Source: Paracoccus sp. TOH (GTDB taxonomy: Bacteria > Pseudomonadota > Alphaproteobacteria > Rhodobacterales > Rhodobacteraceae). From it: a stretch of DNA of 64,000 bases. Position numbers and translations under genes: made by a program. Under the pieces are notes generated by a model that was given only the letters and a program-made list of their open reading frames with translations, made no database searches and was not told where the DNA came from. Below, piece by piece: positions 53,329 through 63,222 of this stretch; position 1 is the first letter of the stretch; each line of letters starts with the position of its first letter. The stretch is taken from positions 186,001 through 250,000 of the forward strand of contig NZ_CP098361.1 of NCBI RefSeq assembly GCF_030388245.1, read 5' to 3'.

Positions 53329-54093
53329 TTACGCCCCGGCCGCGCGCAAGAGTTTCGCCCGCGCGGGGGGAATGGCGCCAATCTCCAGCCCGGTGAAGAC
53401 ATGCAGGGTGTCGAGCTGCCGGTCCACCACCGCATGATCGCTGACCCAGCCGCCCATGGCGAGGTAGGAGCGCAGCAGCGGCGGCATCGCCGCCATGGCG
53501 CGGCGCGGATCGGGCTTGCGCAGCCGCAGGGTGCGGGCAAAGCGGAACACCTGCGGTGCCTTGACCCGCGGCAACCAGCGTTTCGGCGCCAGGTGCCGCT
53601 CGCGCAGCATGGCGAAGGCGTCCTCGTAGCCCTGGGTATCGGTGCCCATGAAGCTGGAGCAGCCGAACAGCATCTCGACCCGCTGTTCGTCGACGTGCCG
53701 GGCCAGCGCCCCCCAGGCCAGGCGCAATATGTCCGGGTCCTGCAGTTCGGGATGAATGCAGAAGCGGCCGATCTCGACCATGCGGCCGTGGAAATCGCGC
53801 AGACGTGACAGGTTGTAATAGCGCGCCGAATAGCTGTCGCCGATCTCGGCCCCGCCGGACAGCGTCAGCATGCGGAAGCAGGCGACCAGCCGGCCCGAGC
53901 CGCTTTCCCGAATCAGCACATGGCTGCAGCGCGCGTCGTAATCGTCGGCATCCAGCGCCCCGGGCGCCCCGGGCGCCTCGTCCGGCCGGCCGCGGCCGAT
54001 GAAGCACAGCCAGCGCAGGCGCTGCGCCGCGCGAATTTCTTCTGCGGTTTCAGCAAAGCTGACCTCGTAGCGGCCCTTGCGCAATGGTTGCAT
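53329..54093 (-). CDS. olsB: L-ornithine N(alpha)-acyltransferase
   Basis: A GNAT-fold acyltransferase of 254 residues for the first step of ornithine-lipid synthesis (3-hydroxyacyl-ACP to ornithine). Family features are the N-terminal RYEVSFAETAEEIRAAQRLRWLCF, DDYDARCSHVLIRE, SGRLVACFRMLTLSGG and EIGRFCIHPE. OlsA, the second acyltransferase, is not adjacent; the PlsC-like gene at 15456 is distant. Confidence 0.85.
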   Translation of the reverse strand: MQPLRKGRYEVSFAETAEEIRAAQRLRWLCFIGRGRPDEAPGAPGALDADDYDARCSHVLIRESGSGRLVACFRMLTLSGGAEIGDSYSARYYNLSRLRDFHGRMVEIGRFCIHPELQDPDILRLAWGALARHVDEQRVEMLFGCSSFMGTDTQGYEDAFAMLRERHLAPKRWLPRVKAPQVFRFARTLRLRKPDPRRAMAAMPPLLRSYLAMGGWVSDHAVVDRQLDTLHVFTGLEIGAIPPARAKLLRAAGA

Positions 54094-54204
54094 GGCGTCC
54101 TTGCCCGATCCCCTGATTGGCCGCCAACCGGCCCTGATCCGACTTGTTACCGCCCTCCCTGCACCTATCTTGTAACAGCAGCATAGCAGGATTGAAGTGC
54201 GAAG

Positions 54205-54597
54205 ATGTCAGAGCGGATCATCAAGACCGATGCGGAATGGCGCGAGGCGCTGGACCCCGAGACCTATCGCGTGACGCGGCAGGCCGGAACCGAGCGGCCG
54301 TTTTCCCATCCGGGCTTTCCCCAGGGGCCCGGACATTACGAATGCGTCTGTTGCGGCGCCCGGCTGTTCGACGGCGATGCCAAGTTCGAAAGCCATTGCG
54401 GCTGGCCCAGCTTCTCGCAACCGGGCGGCGCCATCGACGAACATCGCGACCTGAGCCACGGCATGATCCGCACCGAGGTGCGCTGCCACCGCTGCGACGC
54501 GCATCTGGGCCACGTCTTCCCGGACGGCCCGCCGCCCACCGGGCTGCGCTATTGCATCAACGGCGTGGCGCTGCGCTTCATGCCCGGGGCGGGCTGA
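54205..54597 (+). CDS. msrB: Peptide-methionine (R)-S-oxide reductase
   Basis: A repair enzyme of 130 residues. The zinc site is formed by CVCCGA (about residue 48) and [12 protein letters not shown] (about residue 95). The catalytic Cys is in [10 protein letters not shown] near residue 118, and CGWPSFSQP is conserved. It is divergent from olsB with a 110-bp promoter gap. Confidence 0.97.
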   Translation: MSERIIKTDAEWREALDPETYRVTRQAGTERPFSHPGFPQGPGHYECVCCGARLFDGDAKFESHCGWPSFSQPGGAIDEHRDLSHGMIRTEVRCHRCDAHLGHVFPDGPPPTGLRYCINGVALRFMPGAG

Positions 54598-54602
54598 CGG
54601 CA

Positions 54603-54626
54603 AGGGGCGCCGCCGCGGCGCCCTTT
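54603..54626. terminator. Convergent terminator between msrB and bamE
   Basis: AAGGGGCGCC and GGCGCCCTTT flank a short GC loop. A on one side and T on the other allow it to serve both convergent genes. Confidence 0.7.
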
Positions 54627-54630
54627 CGCC

Positions 54631-55089
54631 TTACTGCTGGTCCAGCAACTGCCCGGCCGAGACCCGGCCGACATTGCCCATCAGCTGCCGGATCAGCCCC
54701 AGGCTGGTGACGCCGGTATCGGTCACGCGCCGCGACAGCACCACGACCTGGCCGCGCTCCTGCCCGAAGCGCTCGACATTGCTGACCACGCCGCTTTCGC
54801 CGAAGCTGATGGCGACCACCTGGCGGTCGATCTCGCGCGGCTGGCGGGGGCCGTAGAACTGCCAGCGCGAGCCGACGTAATACCAGGCCGAGCCGGTCAG
54901 CAGCCCCTGCGCCGAAGGCCGGCCGATCAGCCCCTCCAGCTCGGATTGCGTGGTCTGGCCGACGACGACCTGGGCCAGCTGCTCCTCGGGCGGCACATAG
55001 CCGTGATTGCGATAGGTGGCCTGGCAGGCGGCAAGGCCCAGAGGCGCAGCCAGTGCAAGACCCATGATCTGCCGCCGGGAAATCTTCAT
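54631..55089 (-). CDS. bamE: BamE/SmpA-OmlA outer-membrane assembly lipoprotein
   Basis: A lipoprotein of 152 residues. The signal peptide ends in lipobox LAAC (Cys21). The SmpA/OmlA core reads VVVGQTTQSELEGLIGRPSAQG followed by WYYVGSR. It is part of the Bam complex that inserts beta-barrels. It is divergent from the DUF177 gene. Confidence 0.87.
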   Translation of the reverse strand: MKISRRQIMGLALAAPLGLAACQATYRNHGYVPPEEQLAQVVVGQTTQSELEGLIGRPSAQGLLTGSAWYYVGSRWQFYGPRQPREIDRQVVAISFGESGVVSNVERFGQERGQVVVLSRRVTDTGVTSLGLIRQLMGNVGRVSAGQLLDQQ

Positions 55090-55203
55090 ATTCTCACTGT
55101 CCCCTTACGCGCCTGTTGACGCCGCGCGACCGGCTTAGCAAACTCGCGCCCCGCGCTCAAGAATATCCAGACCATGGGCGAAATCGCCCGCGAAAGGCCA
55201 CCG

Positions 55204-55731
55204 ATGACCGATTCCAAAGCCCCGCAGACCCGGTTCCGGGTGGCGCATCTGAACCCGCGCCAACCGACGGCATTCACGCTTGCCCCCGCCGCCCCGGCGC
55301 GCGAGGCGCTGGCCGGCGAGCTGGGCCTGAGCGCCCTGCCCAGGCTGAGCTTCACCGGCGAGATCCGCGCCGCGCAGAACGAGGCATGGGAGGTCACGGG
55401 CAAGCTGTCCGCCCGGGTGGTGCAGCCCTGCGTCGTGACGCTGGCCCCGGTCAAGACCACCATCGACGAGACGGTGCGTCGCCTCTACTCGCCGCATGTC
55501 GGCACACCCGAGGGCGACGAAATCGAGATGCTCGACGAGGAACTGGAACCGCTGGGGCCGTTCATCGACGTCGAGGCGATCATGGTCGAGGAACTGGCGC
55601 TGGCCCTGCCGCTTTATCCCCGGGCCGAGGGCGCGGCTCTGGGCGCGGCCGAACCGGCGCCCGAGACCGAGACCCGAAAGCCCTTCGCCGGGCTGTCGGA
55701 TCTCTTGAAAGATTCTAAGAAGACAGAATAA
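55204..55731 (+). CDS. DUF177/YceD-family protein
   Basis: A protein of 175 residues. The central segment ITARVVQPC-type (here KLSARVVQPCVVTLAPVKTTI) and the following acidic EIEMLDEELEPLGPFIDVEAIMVEELALALPLYP are typical of YceD, linked to ribosomal RNA processing. ATG 55204 has AAAGG 6 nt upstream. The usual partners rpmF and plsX do not follow; the gene abuts the convergent betA by one base. Confidence 0.9.
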   Translation: MTDSKAPQTRFRVAHLNPRQPTAFTLAPAAPAREALAGELGLSALPRLSFTGEIRAAQNEAWEVTGKLSARVVQPCVVTLAPVKTTIDETVRRLYSPHVGTPEGDEIEMLDEELEPLGPFIDVEAIMVEELALALPLYPRAEGAALGAAEPAPETETRKPFAGLSDLLKDSKKTE

Positions 55732-55732
55732 C

Positions 55733-57385
55733 TCACGCCGAACGCTGGCTTTCCTTCCAGTCAGGGGCGATCTCCGGCCCCAGGTTCAGCGGCGCCAGCA
55801 TGCCTTGACCCAGAAGATGATCGGCGGCCTTTTCGCCGGTCATGATCGACGGCGCGTTCAGGTTGCCGTTGGTGATGCGCGGGAAGATCGAGCTGTCGGC
55901 GACCCGCAGCCCCTCGACGCCGATCACCCGCAATTCGGGATCGACCACCGCCATCTCGTCGTCCCGCCGGCCGATGCGGGCGGTGCCGCAGGGGTGGAAG
56001 GCCGACTCGGCATGCTCACGGATGAAGGCGTCGATCTGCGCATCGCTCAGCACATCCTCGCCGGGCTGGATCTCGTAGCCCTTGTATTCGGCAAAGGCCG
56101 GCTGCTCGAAGATCTCGCGGGTCAGTCGCACGCAGGCGCGGAACTCGGCCCAGTCGTCGGGATGCGACATGTAATTGAAGCGGATCTCCGGCGCCTCCTT
56201 CGGATCGGCGGATTTCAGCCGCACCGTGCCGCGCGACTTCGACCGCATCGGCCCGACATGGACCTGGAAGCCATGCCCCTCGGCCGCCGCCTTGCCGTCA
56301 TAGCGCACGGCGAGCGGCAGGAAGTGATACTGGATGTCCGGGTATTCGACCCCGGCGGCCGAACGGATGAAGCCGCAGCTTTCGAACTGGTTCGAGGCGC
56401 CGAGGCCGGTCCCGGTCGCCAGCCATTGCGCCCCGATCGAGCCCTTGCCCCACAGGTTCCAGTGCTTGTAAAGCGTGACCGGCTTGGTCGCGGTATATTG
56501 CATATAGACCTCCAGGTGATCCTGAAGGTTCGCGCCCACGCCGGGCCGGTCCGCCCGGACCGCGATGCCATGCGCGCGCAGATGGTCCGCCGGGCCGATG
56601 CCCGACAGCATCAGCAGCTTCGGCGTGTTGATCGAACTGGCCGAAAGGATCACCTCATGTTTCGCGCGGAACACATTGACGCCGCGGGTATTCCTGACCT
56701 CGACTCCGACGGCGCGGCCGTCCTCGAACACCACGCGCTGCGCCAGACCGCGCCGCAGCCGCAACAGCCCGGTTTCCTGCGCCGGGCGCAGATAGGCATT
56801 GGCGGCCGACCAGCGCCGGCCTTCCCAGATCGTCGCCTCCATGGCGCCGAAGCCCTCCTGGCGGGCGCCGTTGTAATCCTCGGTGGTCGGATAGCCGGCC
56901 TCGCGCCCGGCCCGGATGAAGGCGTTGAACAGCGGATTCTTGCGCGAGCCGCGCGTCACATGCAGCGGCCCTTCGGTGCCGCGATAGTCGCTGACCGCGC
57001 CATGCGAGCTCTCCATGCGCTTGAAATAGGGCAGCACATCGGCATAGGCCCAGCCGTCGGCGCCGCTCTCGGCCCAGAAGTCGAAATCCCGGGCATGGCC
57101 GCGCACGAACACCATGCCGTTGATCGAGGACGACCCGCCGACCACCTTGCCGCGCGGCGTCACCAGCCGCCGGTTGCCCAGATGCGCTTCGGGTTCCGAG
57201 GAAAAGCCCCAGTCATAACGGCGCATGTTCATCGGATAGCTCAGCGCCGCCGGCATCTGGATGAAGGGCCCGACATCGCTGCCGCCATATTCGATGACGT
57301 CCACGCGCTTGCCGGCCATCACCAGCCGATAGGCCAGCGCGCAGCCGGCCGAACCGGCGCCGACGATGAGGTAATCCGGGATCAT
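55733..57385 (-). CDS. betA: Choline dehydrogenase
   Basis: A GMC-family FAD enzyme of 550 residues that oxidises choline to betaine aldehyde at the membrane. The FAD motif is [17 protein letters not shown] at residue 5, GMC signatures are [18 protein letters not shown] and [20 protein letters not shown], and the catalytic His is in [13 protein letters not shown] with [17 protein letters not shown] at the end. GGGGAGG precedes the ATG at 57385. Third gene of betI-betB-betA. Confidence 0.95.
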   Translation of the reverse strand: MIPDYLIVGAGSAGCALAYRLVMAGKRVDVIEYGGSDVGPFIQMPAALSYPMNMRRYDWGFSSEPEAHLGNRRLVTPRGKVVGGSSSINGMVFVRGHARDFDFWAESGADGWAYADVLPYFKRMESSHGAVSDYRGTEGPLHVTRGSRKNPLFNAFIRAGREAGYPTTEDYNGARQEGFGAMEATIWEGRRWSAANAYLRPAQETGLLRLRRGLAQRVVFEDGRAVGVEVRNTRGVNVFRAKHEVILSASSINTPKLLMLSGIGPADHLRAHGIAVRADRPGVGANLQDHLEVYMQYTATKPVTLYKHWNLWGKGSIGAQWLATGTGLGASNQFESCGFIRSAAGVEYPDIQYHFLPLAVRYDGKAAAEGHGFQVHVGPMRSKSRGTVRLKSADPKEAPEIRFNYMSHPDDWAEFRACVRLTREIFEQPAFAEYKGYEIQPGEDVLSDAQIDAFIREHAESAFHPCGTARIGRRDDEMAVVDPELRVIGVEGLRVADSSIFPRITNGNLNAPSIMTGEKAADHLLGQGMLAPLNLGPEIAPDWKESQRSA

Positions 57386-57415
57386 GCCTGCCTCCCCTGC
57401 ACCGCCCTTGCGGGC

Positions 57416-57436
57416 TTCTTCGTTGCCCAAATACCC
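57416..57436 (-). repeat. 21-nt post-stop element, copy g (between betB and betA)
   Basis: On the minus strand it begins GGGTATTTGGGCAACGAAG, 30 nt after the betB stop and inside the bet operon, 30 nt before the betA start. A GGCGCCGCGCC/GGCGGCGCGG potential hairpin lies between the betB stop and the element. Confidence 0.65.
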
Positions 57437-57466
57437 ATGCCCACCGCGCCGCCGGCGCGGCGCCGC

Positions 57467-58912
57467 TCAATAGGGCGCATCGACGCCTCCCATGCCGACA
57501 TAGACCGATTTCAGCTGCGAATAATGTTCGATGGCCGCGGCCGAGTTCTCGCGGCCGACCCCCGACAGCTTGACGCCGCCGAAGGGCGCCTCGACCGGGG
57601 TCAGGTTATAGGCGTTGATCCAGGTGGTCCCGGCCTGCAGCGCCGCCGCAACCCGATGGCCGCGCGCCAGGTCGCGGGTGAACACCCCGGCCGCCAGCCC
57701 ATAGGGCGAGGCATTGGCGCGGGCGACGGCCTCCTCCTCGGTGGCAAAGCCCAGCACCGACATCACCGGGCCGAAAATCTCCTCGCGCACGATCCACATG
57801 TCGTCCGAAGCATCGGCAAACACGGTGGGCGGCACGAAGGCGCCCTCGCCCGAGCCGCCGCAGACCAGCCGCGCGCCCTCGGCGCGGCCGCGCTCGATGG
57901 CCTCGCGGATCTTCGCCGCCTGGGCCGGGCTGACGATGGGACCGTGCTGGGTTTCCTCGTCCAGCGGGTCGCCGATCCGGACCTTCGCCACCCGCTCGGC
58001 CAGCCGGTCGAGAAAGGCGGGCAGGATGCCCTGCTGCACGAAGACCCGGGTGCCGTTCGAGCAGATCTGCCCCGCGGAATAGAAATTCGCCAGCATCGCC
58101 GCGCCGACCGCATCCTCGAGGCTGGCATCGTCGAAGACGATCAGCGGCGACTTGCCGCCCAGTTCCATGGTGACATGCCGCATGCCTTCGGCCGCGGCGG
58201 CATAGACCTTTTGCCCGGTGGCGACCGAGCCGGTCAGCGACACCTTGGCGACCCGCGGGTCCGTGACCAGCGCCGCGCCCACCGCGCCGCGGCCCTGCAC
58301 CACGTTGAAGATGCCGGCCGGCAGACCGGCCTCGGTCAGGATCTCGGCCAGTTTCAGCGCGCCCAGCGGGGTTTCCTCGCTGGGCTTGAAGACCATGGCA
58401 TTGCCCATCGCCAAGGCCGGCGCCGCCTTCCAGCACGCGATCTGGCTGGGATAATTCCAGGCGCCGATACCGGCGCAAACCCCCAGCGCCTCGCGGATCG
58501 TATAGACGAAATCGCCGCCCAGCGGGATCGCCTGGCCGGTGACGGTCGGCGCCAGCCCGGCGAAATATTCCAGCGCATCGGCGCCCGAGGGCCAGTCGGC
58601 CACCCGCGTCTCCTGGATCGGCTTGCCGGTGTCCAGGGTTTCGAGCCGCGCCAGTTCCTCGGCCCGCTCGCGGATGAGCTGCGCCGCCCGCATCAGCACC
58701 CGGCCACGCTCGACCGGGCGCAGCCCCGCCCAGGCCGGCTGCGCCGCCGCCGCCGCCGCGGTGGCCTTGGCCACCTGCGCCGGCGAGGCCTCGCGCAGGG
58801 TGGCGATCACCGCGCCGGTATAGGGATAATGCACCGCAAGCTCGGCCCCCGCGCCCTCGACGAAGGCGCCGTCGATGTAAAGGCTGGCGGCGGGTTGGGC
58901 GGAATGGCTCAT
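57467..58912 (-). CDS. betB: Betaine aldehyde dehydrogenase
   Basis: An NAD(P)-dependent aldehyde dehydrogenase of 481 residues that makes glycine betaine. The catalytic Cys is in [13 protein letters not shown] (about residue 284) and the Glu in [14 protein letters not shown] (about residue 250). [18 protein letters not shown] is the cofactor region. The start overlaps the betI stop by 4 bp. Confidence 0.96.
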   Translation of the reverse strand: MSHSAQPAASLYIDGAFVEGAGAELAVHYPYTGAVIATLREASPAQVAKATAAAAAAQPAWAGLRPVERGRVLMRAAQLIRERAEELARLETLDTGKPIQETRVADWPSGADALEYFAGLAPTVTGQAIPLGGDFVYTIREALGVCAGIGAWNYPSQIACWKAAPALAMGNAMVFKPSEETPLGALKLAEILTEAGLPAGIFNVVQGRGAVGAALVTDPRVAKVSLTGSVATGQKVYAAAAEGMRHVTMELGGKSPLIVFDDASLEDAVGAAMLANFYSAGQICSNGTRVFVQQGILPAFLDRLAERVAKVRIGDPLDEETQHGPIVSPAQAAKIREAIERGRAEGARLVCGGSGEGAFVPPTVFADASDDMWIVREEIFGPVMSVLGFATEEEAVARANASPYGLAAGVFTRDLARGHRVAAALQAGTTWINAYNLTPVEAPFGGVKLSGVGRENSAAAIEHYSQLKSVYVGMGGVDAPY

Positions 58913-59478
58913 GGCAGGACCTTCTCCAGATAATCCAGTGTCGTGCGTTCGGCGGCGGCGGCATCGGCGGTGTCGGACAGCGCCGCGCGCAGATAAAGCC
59001 CGTCGATCAGCGCCCCCAGCGTGCGGGCAATGCGTTCGGCCCCCGCGCCCGCCAGCGGCCGCAGCGCCACCAGCAGGTTCGAACTGAGCCGGCGGTGATA
59101 GACGCGCAGCAGACGCGCCGCCTCGGGCTCGACCAGCGCCAGCGCATAGAAGTTCAACCAGGCGGCGATGGTGTCGCGCTCGAAATTGGCGCTGTCGAAG
59201 CTGGCGGCGACGATGGCGTCCAGCCGCTCGCGCGGCGTGCCGGCCCCCTTCAGCGCCGCGCGGGTCGAGGCGCCGTATTGCGCCAGGATGTGCCGCATCG
59301 CCGCCAGGAAGATCCGCTCCTTGGAGCCGAAATAATGATGCGCCAGCGCCGAGGACATTCCCGCCTCGCGCGCGATCTGCGCCACGGTGACGTCCAGCGA
59401 CCCGGCGCGGCCCACCGTGGTGATCGCGGCGTTGATTAATGCCGCCTTTCGGATAGGTTCAGCACCAAGTTTGGGCAT
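58909..59478 (-). CDS. betI: Choline-responsive TetR-family repressor
   Basis: A TetR regulator of 189 residues. The helix-turn-helix is at about residues 28-47 ([21 protein letters not shown]), followed by [15 protein letters not shown]. It heads betI-betB-betA and faces the choXWV transporter across a 130-bp gap with two palindromes. BetI represses bet genes until choline binds; control of cho genes from the same sites is likely. Confidence 0.94.
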   Translation of the reverse strand: MPKLGAEPIRKAALINAAITTVGRAGSLDVTVAQIAREAGMSSALAHHYFGSKERIFLAAMRHILAQYGASTRAALKGAGTPRERLDAIVAASFDSANFERDTIAAWLNFYALALVEPEAARLLRVYHRRLSSNLLVALRPLAGAGAERIARTLGALIDGLYLRAALSDTADAAAAERTTLDYLEKVLP

Positions 59479-59544
59479 GACAGGACACCGTTTTGTCGTT
59501 TCGTTCGAAAATTCGCGCGGGCGACCCGCATCTGGCAGATCTTT

Positions 59545-59590
59545 GATTGACTCGTCAATCAATAAAAGCCTTAATTGACTCACCAGTCAA
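59545..59590. promoter_or_regulatory. Two candidate BetI operators between betI and choX
   Basis: GATTGAC-TC-GTCAATC (59545-59560, perfect 7-bp arms) and TTGACT-CACC-AGTCAA (59575-59590). Their centres are 30 bp apart, about three helical turns. They share the TTGAC/GTCAA half-site and lie between the divergent starts. Confidence 0.75.
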
Positions 59591-59608
59591 CAAACCAGGG
59601 AGATAAAG

Positions 59609-60562
59609 ATGACATTTCGCCGCACCGCCGCAGCTCTTGCCGCCGGGTTGGTCGCTTCATTCGCCACCGCTGGCATCGCTGCGGCACAAGAGCCGATGGA
59701 GTGCCGCAAGGTCGTCTTCTCGGATGTCGGCTGGACGGATATCAGCTCGACGACCGCGCTCGCCTCGAGCGTGCTGCAGGCCCTGGGCTACGAGACCGAG
59801 ACCAAGATCCTGTCGCTGCCGGTGACCTATACCGCGATGGCCAAGGACGATGTGGACGTGTTCCTGGGCAATTGGATGCCGAGCCAGGAAAACGACCTGA
59901 AGTCTTATCGCGACGCCGGCACCGTGGACGTTCTGCGCACCAACCTGACCGGTGCGAAATACACCCTGGCCACCAACGCGGCCGGCGCCAAGCTGGGCAT
60001 CGACGATTTCGGCAAGATCGCCGCCCACAAGAAGGAACTGGACGGCAAGATCTACGGCATCGAGCCGGGCAATGACGGCAACCGCCTGCTGCTGGAGATG
60101 GTGGCGGAAAACAAGTTCGACCTCGGCACCTTCGAGGTGGTCGAAAGCAGCGAACAGGGGATGCTGGCGCAGGTCGCCCGTGCCGACGGCGCCGGCCAGC
60201 CGGTGGTCTTCCTGGGCTGGGAGCCGCATCCGATGAACACGCAGTTCAAGATGACCTATCTGGCCGGCGGCGACGATGTCTTCGGGCCGGATTTCGGCGG
60301 GGCGCGGGTCGACACCAACGTGCGCGCCGGCTATGCAGAGAAATGCCCGAATGTCGGCAAGTTCCTGCAGAACCTCGAATTCACCCTGCCCATGGAGAGC
60401 GAGGTCATGGGCCTGATCCTGAACGATGGCGAGGCGCCTGCCGATGCGGCGCTGAAATGGCTCAAGGCCAATCCCGATGCCGCCAAACCCTGGATCGCGG
60501 GCGTGACCACCGCCGATGGCGGCGACGCGCAGGCGGCGCTGGACAAGGCGTTGGCCGAATGA
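59609..60562 (+). CDS. choX: Choline ABC transporter substrate-binding protein
   Basis: A periplasmic OpuAC-type protein of 317 residues. The signal peptide ends near AAAQE (residue 27). Aromatic residues that cage choline in ChoX appear in place: VVFSDVGWTDISSTTAL, VFLGNWMPSQEND and VVFLGWEPHPMNT. First gene of the choXWV importer, about 20 bp beyond the second BetI-like site. Confidence 0.94.
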   Translation: MTFRRTAAALAAGLVASFATAGIAAAQEPMECRKVVFSDVGWTDISSTTALASSVLQALGYETETKILSLPVTYTAMAKDDVDVFLGNWMPSQENDLKSYRDAGTVDVLRTNLTGAKYTLATNAAGAKLGIDDFGKIAAHKKELDGKIYGIEPGNDGNRLLLEMVAENKFDLGTFEVVESSEQGMLAQVARADGAGQPVVFLGWEPHPMNTQFKMTYLAGGDDVFGPDFGGARVDTNVRAGYAEKCPNVGKFLQNLEFTLPMESEVMGLILNDGEAPADAALKWLKANPDAAKPWIAGVTTADGGDAQAALDKALAE

Positions 60563-60755
60563 ATCCGGGCGGGCGGCAGGCCGCCGCGGGCGCAGGACGC
60601 GCCCCGGCCTGTCCCCGCGTTCCCGGGCCTTCGGGCCTTTCCTTCCACCTTCGCCGGAAACGAAGACCTGCCCCGCCCGAGGCGTCGGCCCAATGGGCCG
60701 ACCGCCCGCCGCCGCGCAGACCTTCCCCGAACGCCCGGCAGAAAGACAAGGACGC

Positions 60756-61607
60756 ATGGAGCAACTGACCGAGCTGGTGACCGGGACCAAGATCCCGGTG
60801 GGCAAGACGGCCAAGGCGATCTTCGACTGGCTGAACGCCCATGCCGCGGTCGTCTTCAACTTCATCTCGAAGCTGATGGACGGGCTGATCAACGGCATTC
60901 TCGCGCTTCTCGAATACCCGCACCCGCTGATCTTCACCCTGCTGGCGGTGGCGCTGACCTGGGCGCTGCAACGCAGCTGGAAGACCTGCCTGCTGGTGGC
61001 GCTGAGCTTTCTTTTCATCCTCAACCAGGGCTATTGGGACGAGACCATGCAGTCCCTGACCCTGGTGCTGTCGGCCTGCGTGGTCTGCATGGCCATCGGC
61101 GTGCCCATCGGCATCGCCACGGCGCACCGGCCCAAGCTCTACGCCTGGATGCGGCCGGTGCTGGACCTGATGCAGACGCTGCCGACCTTCGTCTACCTGA
61201 TCCCCGCCATCGTCTTCTTCGGCATCGGCATGGTGCCCGGGCTGATCGCCACGGTGATCTTCGTGCTGCCGGCGCCGATCCGGCTGACACATCTGGGCAT
61301 CAGCTCGACCCCGCAATCGCTGGTCGAGGCCGCCATCGCCTTCGGCGCCACGCCGCGCCAGCTTCTGTGGAAGGTCGAGCTGCCAAGCGCCGCGCCGCAG
61401 ATCATGGCCGGGCTGAACCAGACGATCATGCTGTCGCTGTCGATGGTGGTGATCGCCGCACTGGTCGGGGCCTCGGGTCTGGGCGTGCCGGTGGTCCGGG
61501 CGCTGAACAGCGTGAATACCGCGCTGGGATTCGAAAGCGGGTTCATCATCGTGGTCGTCGCCATCATGCTGGACCGGATGATGCGCGTGGGGAGGCGTGA
61601 TGACTGA
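60756..61607 (+). CDS. choW: Choline ABC transporter permease
   Basis: A permease of 283 residues with an N-terminal amphipathic part, then about seven helices. The EAA-type loop reads VEAAIAFGATPRQLLWKVELPSAAPQIMAGLNQ. It starts 193 bp after choX; that gap is GC-rich with short hairpins and no gene. The stop overlaps the choV start by 8 bp. Confidence 0.93.
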   Translation: MEQLTELVTGTKIPVGKTAKAIFDWLNAHAAVVFNFISKLMDGLINGILALLEYPHPLIFTLLAVALTWALQRSWKTCLLVALSFLFILNQGYWDETMQSLTLVLSACVVCMAIGVPIGIATAHRPKLYAWMRPVLDLMQTLPTFVYLIPAIVFFGIGMVPGLIATVIFVLPAPIRLTHLGISSTPQSLVEAAIAFGATPRQLLWKVELPSAAPQIMAGLNQTIMLSLSMVVIAALVGASGLGVPVVRALNSVNTALGFESGFIIVVVAIMLDRMMRVGRRDD

Positions 61608-62659
61608 TCGCATGGAAACCGCGCGCAACGCGGTCGAATTCGACAATGTGAACATCGTCTTCGGCGATTCGCCCGAGGCGGCCCTGCCGCTGATGGACCA
61701 GGGGCTGGACCGCGGGCCGATCAAATCCGAAACCGGCCAGGTCCTGGGCGTGCACAACTGCTCGCTGACCGTGCGCGAGGGCGAGATCCTGGTGCTTATG
61801 GGCCTTTCCGGCTCGGGAAAATCCACGCTGCTGCGGGCGGTGAACGGGCTCAACTCGGGTCTGCCGGGGCGAGGTGCGGATCTGGAACGGCGACCGCATG
61901 GCCTCGGTGACCAAGGCCTCCGGCGCCGAGCTGCGCCGCCTGCGGCGCGAATGCATCGCCATGGTGTTCCAGCAGTTCGGCCTGCTGCCCTGGCGCTCGG
62001 TGCGCGAGAATGTCGGCCTGGGGCTGGAACTGGCCGGCGTCCCTGCCGCCGAACGGCGCAAGCGCGTCGATGCCCAACTGGCCACCGTCGGGCTGACCGA
62101 ATGGGCCGAGCGCAAGGTGGGCGACCTGTCGGGCGGCATGCAGCAGCGCGTCGGCCTGGCCCGCGCCTTCGCCACCGAGGCGCCGATCCTGCTGATGGAC
62201 GAGCCCTTCTCGGCGCTGGACCCGCTGATCCGCAACCGGCTGCAGGACGAACTGCTGGAGCTGCAGGAACGCTTCCGCCGCACCATCGTCTTCGTCAGCC
62301 ACGACCTGGACGAGGCGTTCCGCATCGGCAACCGCATCGCGCTGATGGAGGGCGGCCGCATCGTGCAGATCGGCACCGCGCGCGAGATCATCGCCAATCC
62401 GGTCAATGCCTATGTCGAGGATTTCGTCGCCCACATGAACCCGCTGGCGGTGCTGACCGCCGAGGACGTGGCCGAGCCCGGCGACCTGCCGGGCGATGCG
62501 CTGGACCGCGAAACCCCGGTGCGCGAGGTCATCCGCATGATGACCGAATCCGGCATCGACGCCTTGCCCCTGCAGGGCGGCGGCCGCGTGACCCGGCAAA
62601 GCATCATGTCCCGGCTGGTCGCCCGGCGCGGCGCCGGGGGCGGCGCGATCGAGCACTGA
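61600..62659 (+). pseudogene. choV: Choline ABC transporter ATP-binding protein, apparent frameshift
   Basis: The ATPase of the choXWV importer is split between two frames. The first 88 codons read a normal N-terminus with Walker [10 protein letters not shown] and NGLN. The rest continues one base out of register with RGEVRIWNGDRM, the signature LSGGMQQRVGLARAF, Walker B ILLMDEP, SHDLDEAF and a CBS-type end. The shift lies between 61855 and 61870, near G-runs; removing one G would restore NSVCRGEV and a full 352-residue ChoV. It is either a real inactivating +1 insertion or a sequencing error. ATG 61600 has GGGGAGG 4 nt upstream. Confidence 0.85.
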
Positions 62660-62782
62660 CCCCATCCTTGTTGCGGCAAGACCATGGCCCGTCCCGCAAA
62701 CCTCGCGGGGCGGGTTGCCTCGAATCGCAAGATGTGCCTATCAAGTGCCCTGTTCCGCAATCTCGACAGAAAGGGCACCGGC

Positions 62783-62851
62783 ATGATCATCATTACCGCC
62801 GCTTCGGCTGCCGCCTTTCGCGGGATGAACCGACGCCAGGACCGGCGTTGA
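62783..62851 (+). CDS. Possible 22-residue peptide gene
   Basis: A short frame MIIITAASAAAFRGMNRRQDRR with AAAGG about 8 nt upstream. It lies in the 344-bp gap between choV and the DUF1127 gene, which otherwise shows no gene. Half hydrophobic, half basic. It may be a leader or chance frame; only weak support. Confidence 0.2.
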   Translation: MIIITAASAAAFRGMNRRQDRR

Positions 62852-63003
62852 CGGAACCCGTTCAGGGCATCCCGCACCGGGACTGAGCTTCCCCATCTTC
62901 GCCGACGGCTGACGCCCCGCGATGTCGCACGGGCGCTGCCCGTCGCCTTTTCGACCCATTGCTACATGAGGGCCGTGCCGTGCAGAACGGGCGGCTGGAC
63001 AGG

Positions 63004-63222
63004 ATGACCCTTGCAACCATTCCTGCCGCGCGGGAACTCCGCGCGCCTTTGGACGAGCTGATCAAGACCCACGGGCTGCTGCGCGTCAGCCTGGCGTTGC
63101 TGCGCGCCGCCCTGCGGCGGGGCGGCAAGCCGCCGCCGGTCGACACGCTTCCCGACCACCTGCTGCGCGACATCGGGATCGAGCCGCAGCAGCGTAGCCC
63201 GCGCCACTGGGACCTGCGCTAA
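63004..63222 (+). CDS. DUF1127-family small protein
   Basis: A protein of 72 residues, basic in the middle, ending with the DUF1127 pattern (DTLPDHLLRDIGIEPQQ). Arginine-rich DUF1127 proteins in alphaproteobacteria affect RNA turnover and phosphate or stress responses. The ATG at 63004 has GGACAGG just before it; in-frame starts upstream lack this. It overlaps the convergent exporter by 4 bp. Confidence 0.75.
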   Translation: MTLATIPAARELRAPLDELIKTHGLLRVSLALLRAALRRGGKPPPVDTLPDHLLRDIGIEPQQRSPRHWDLR

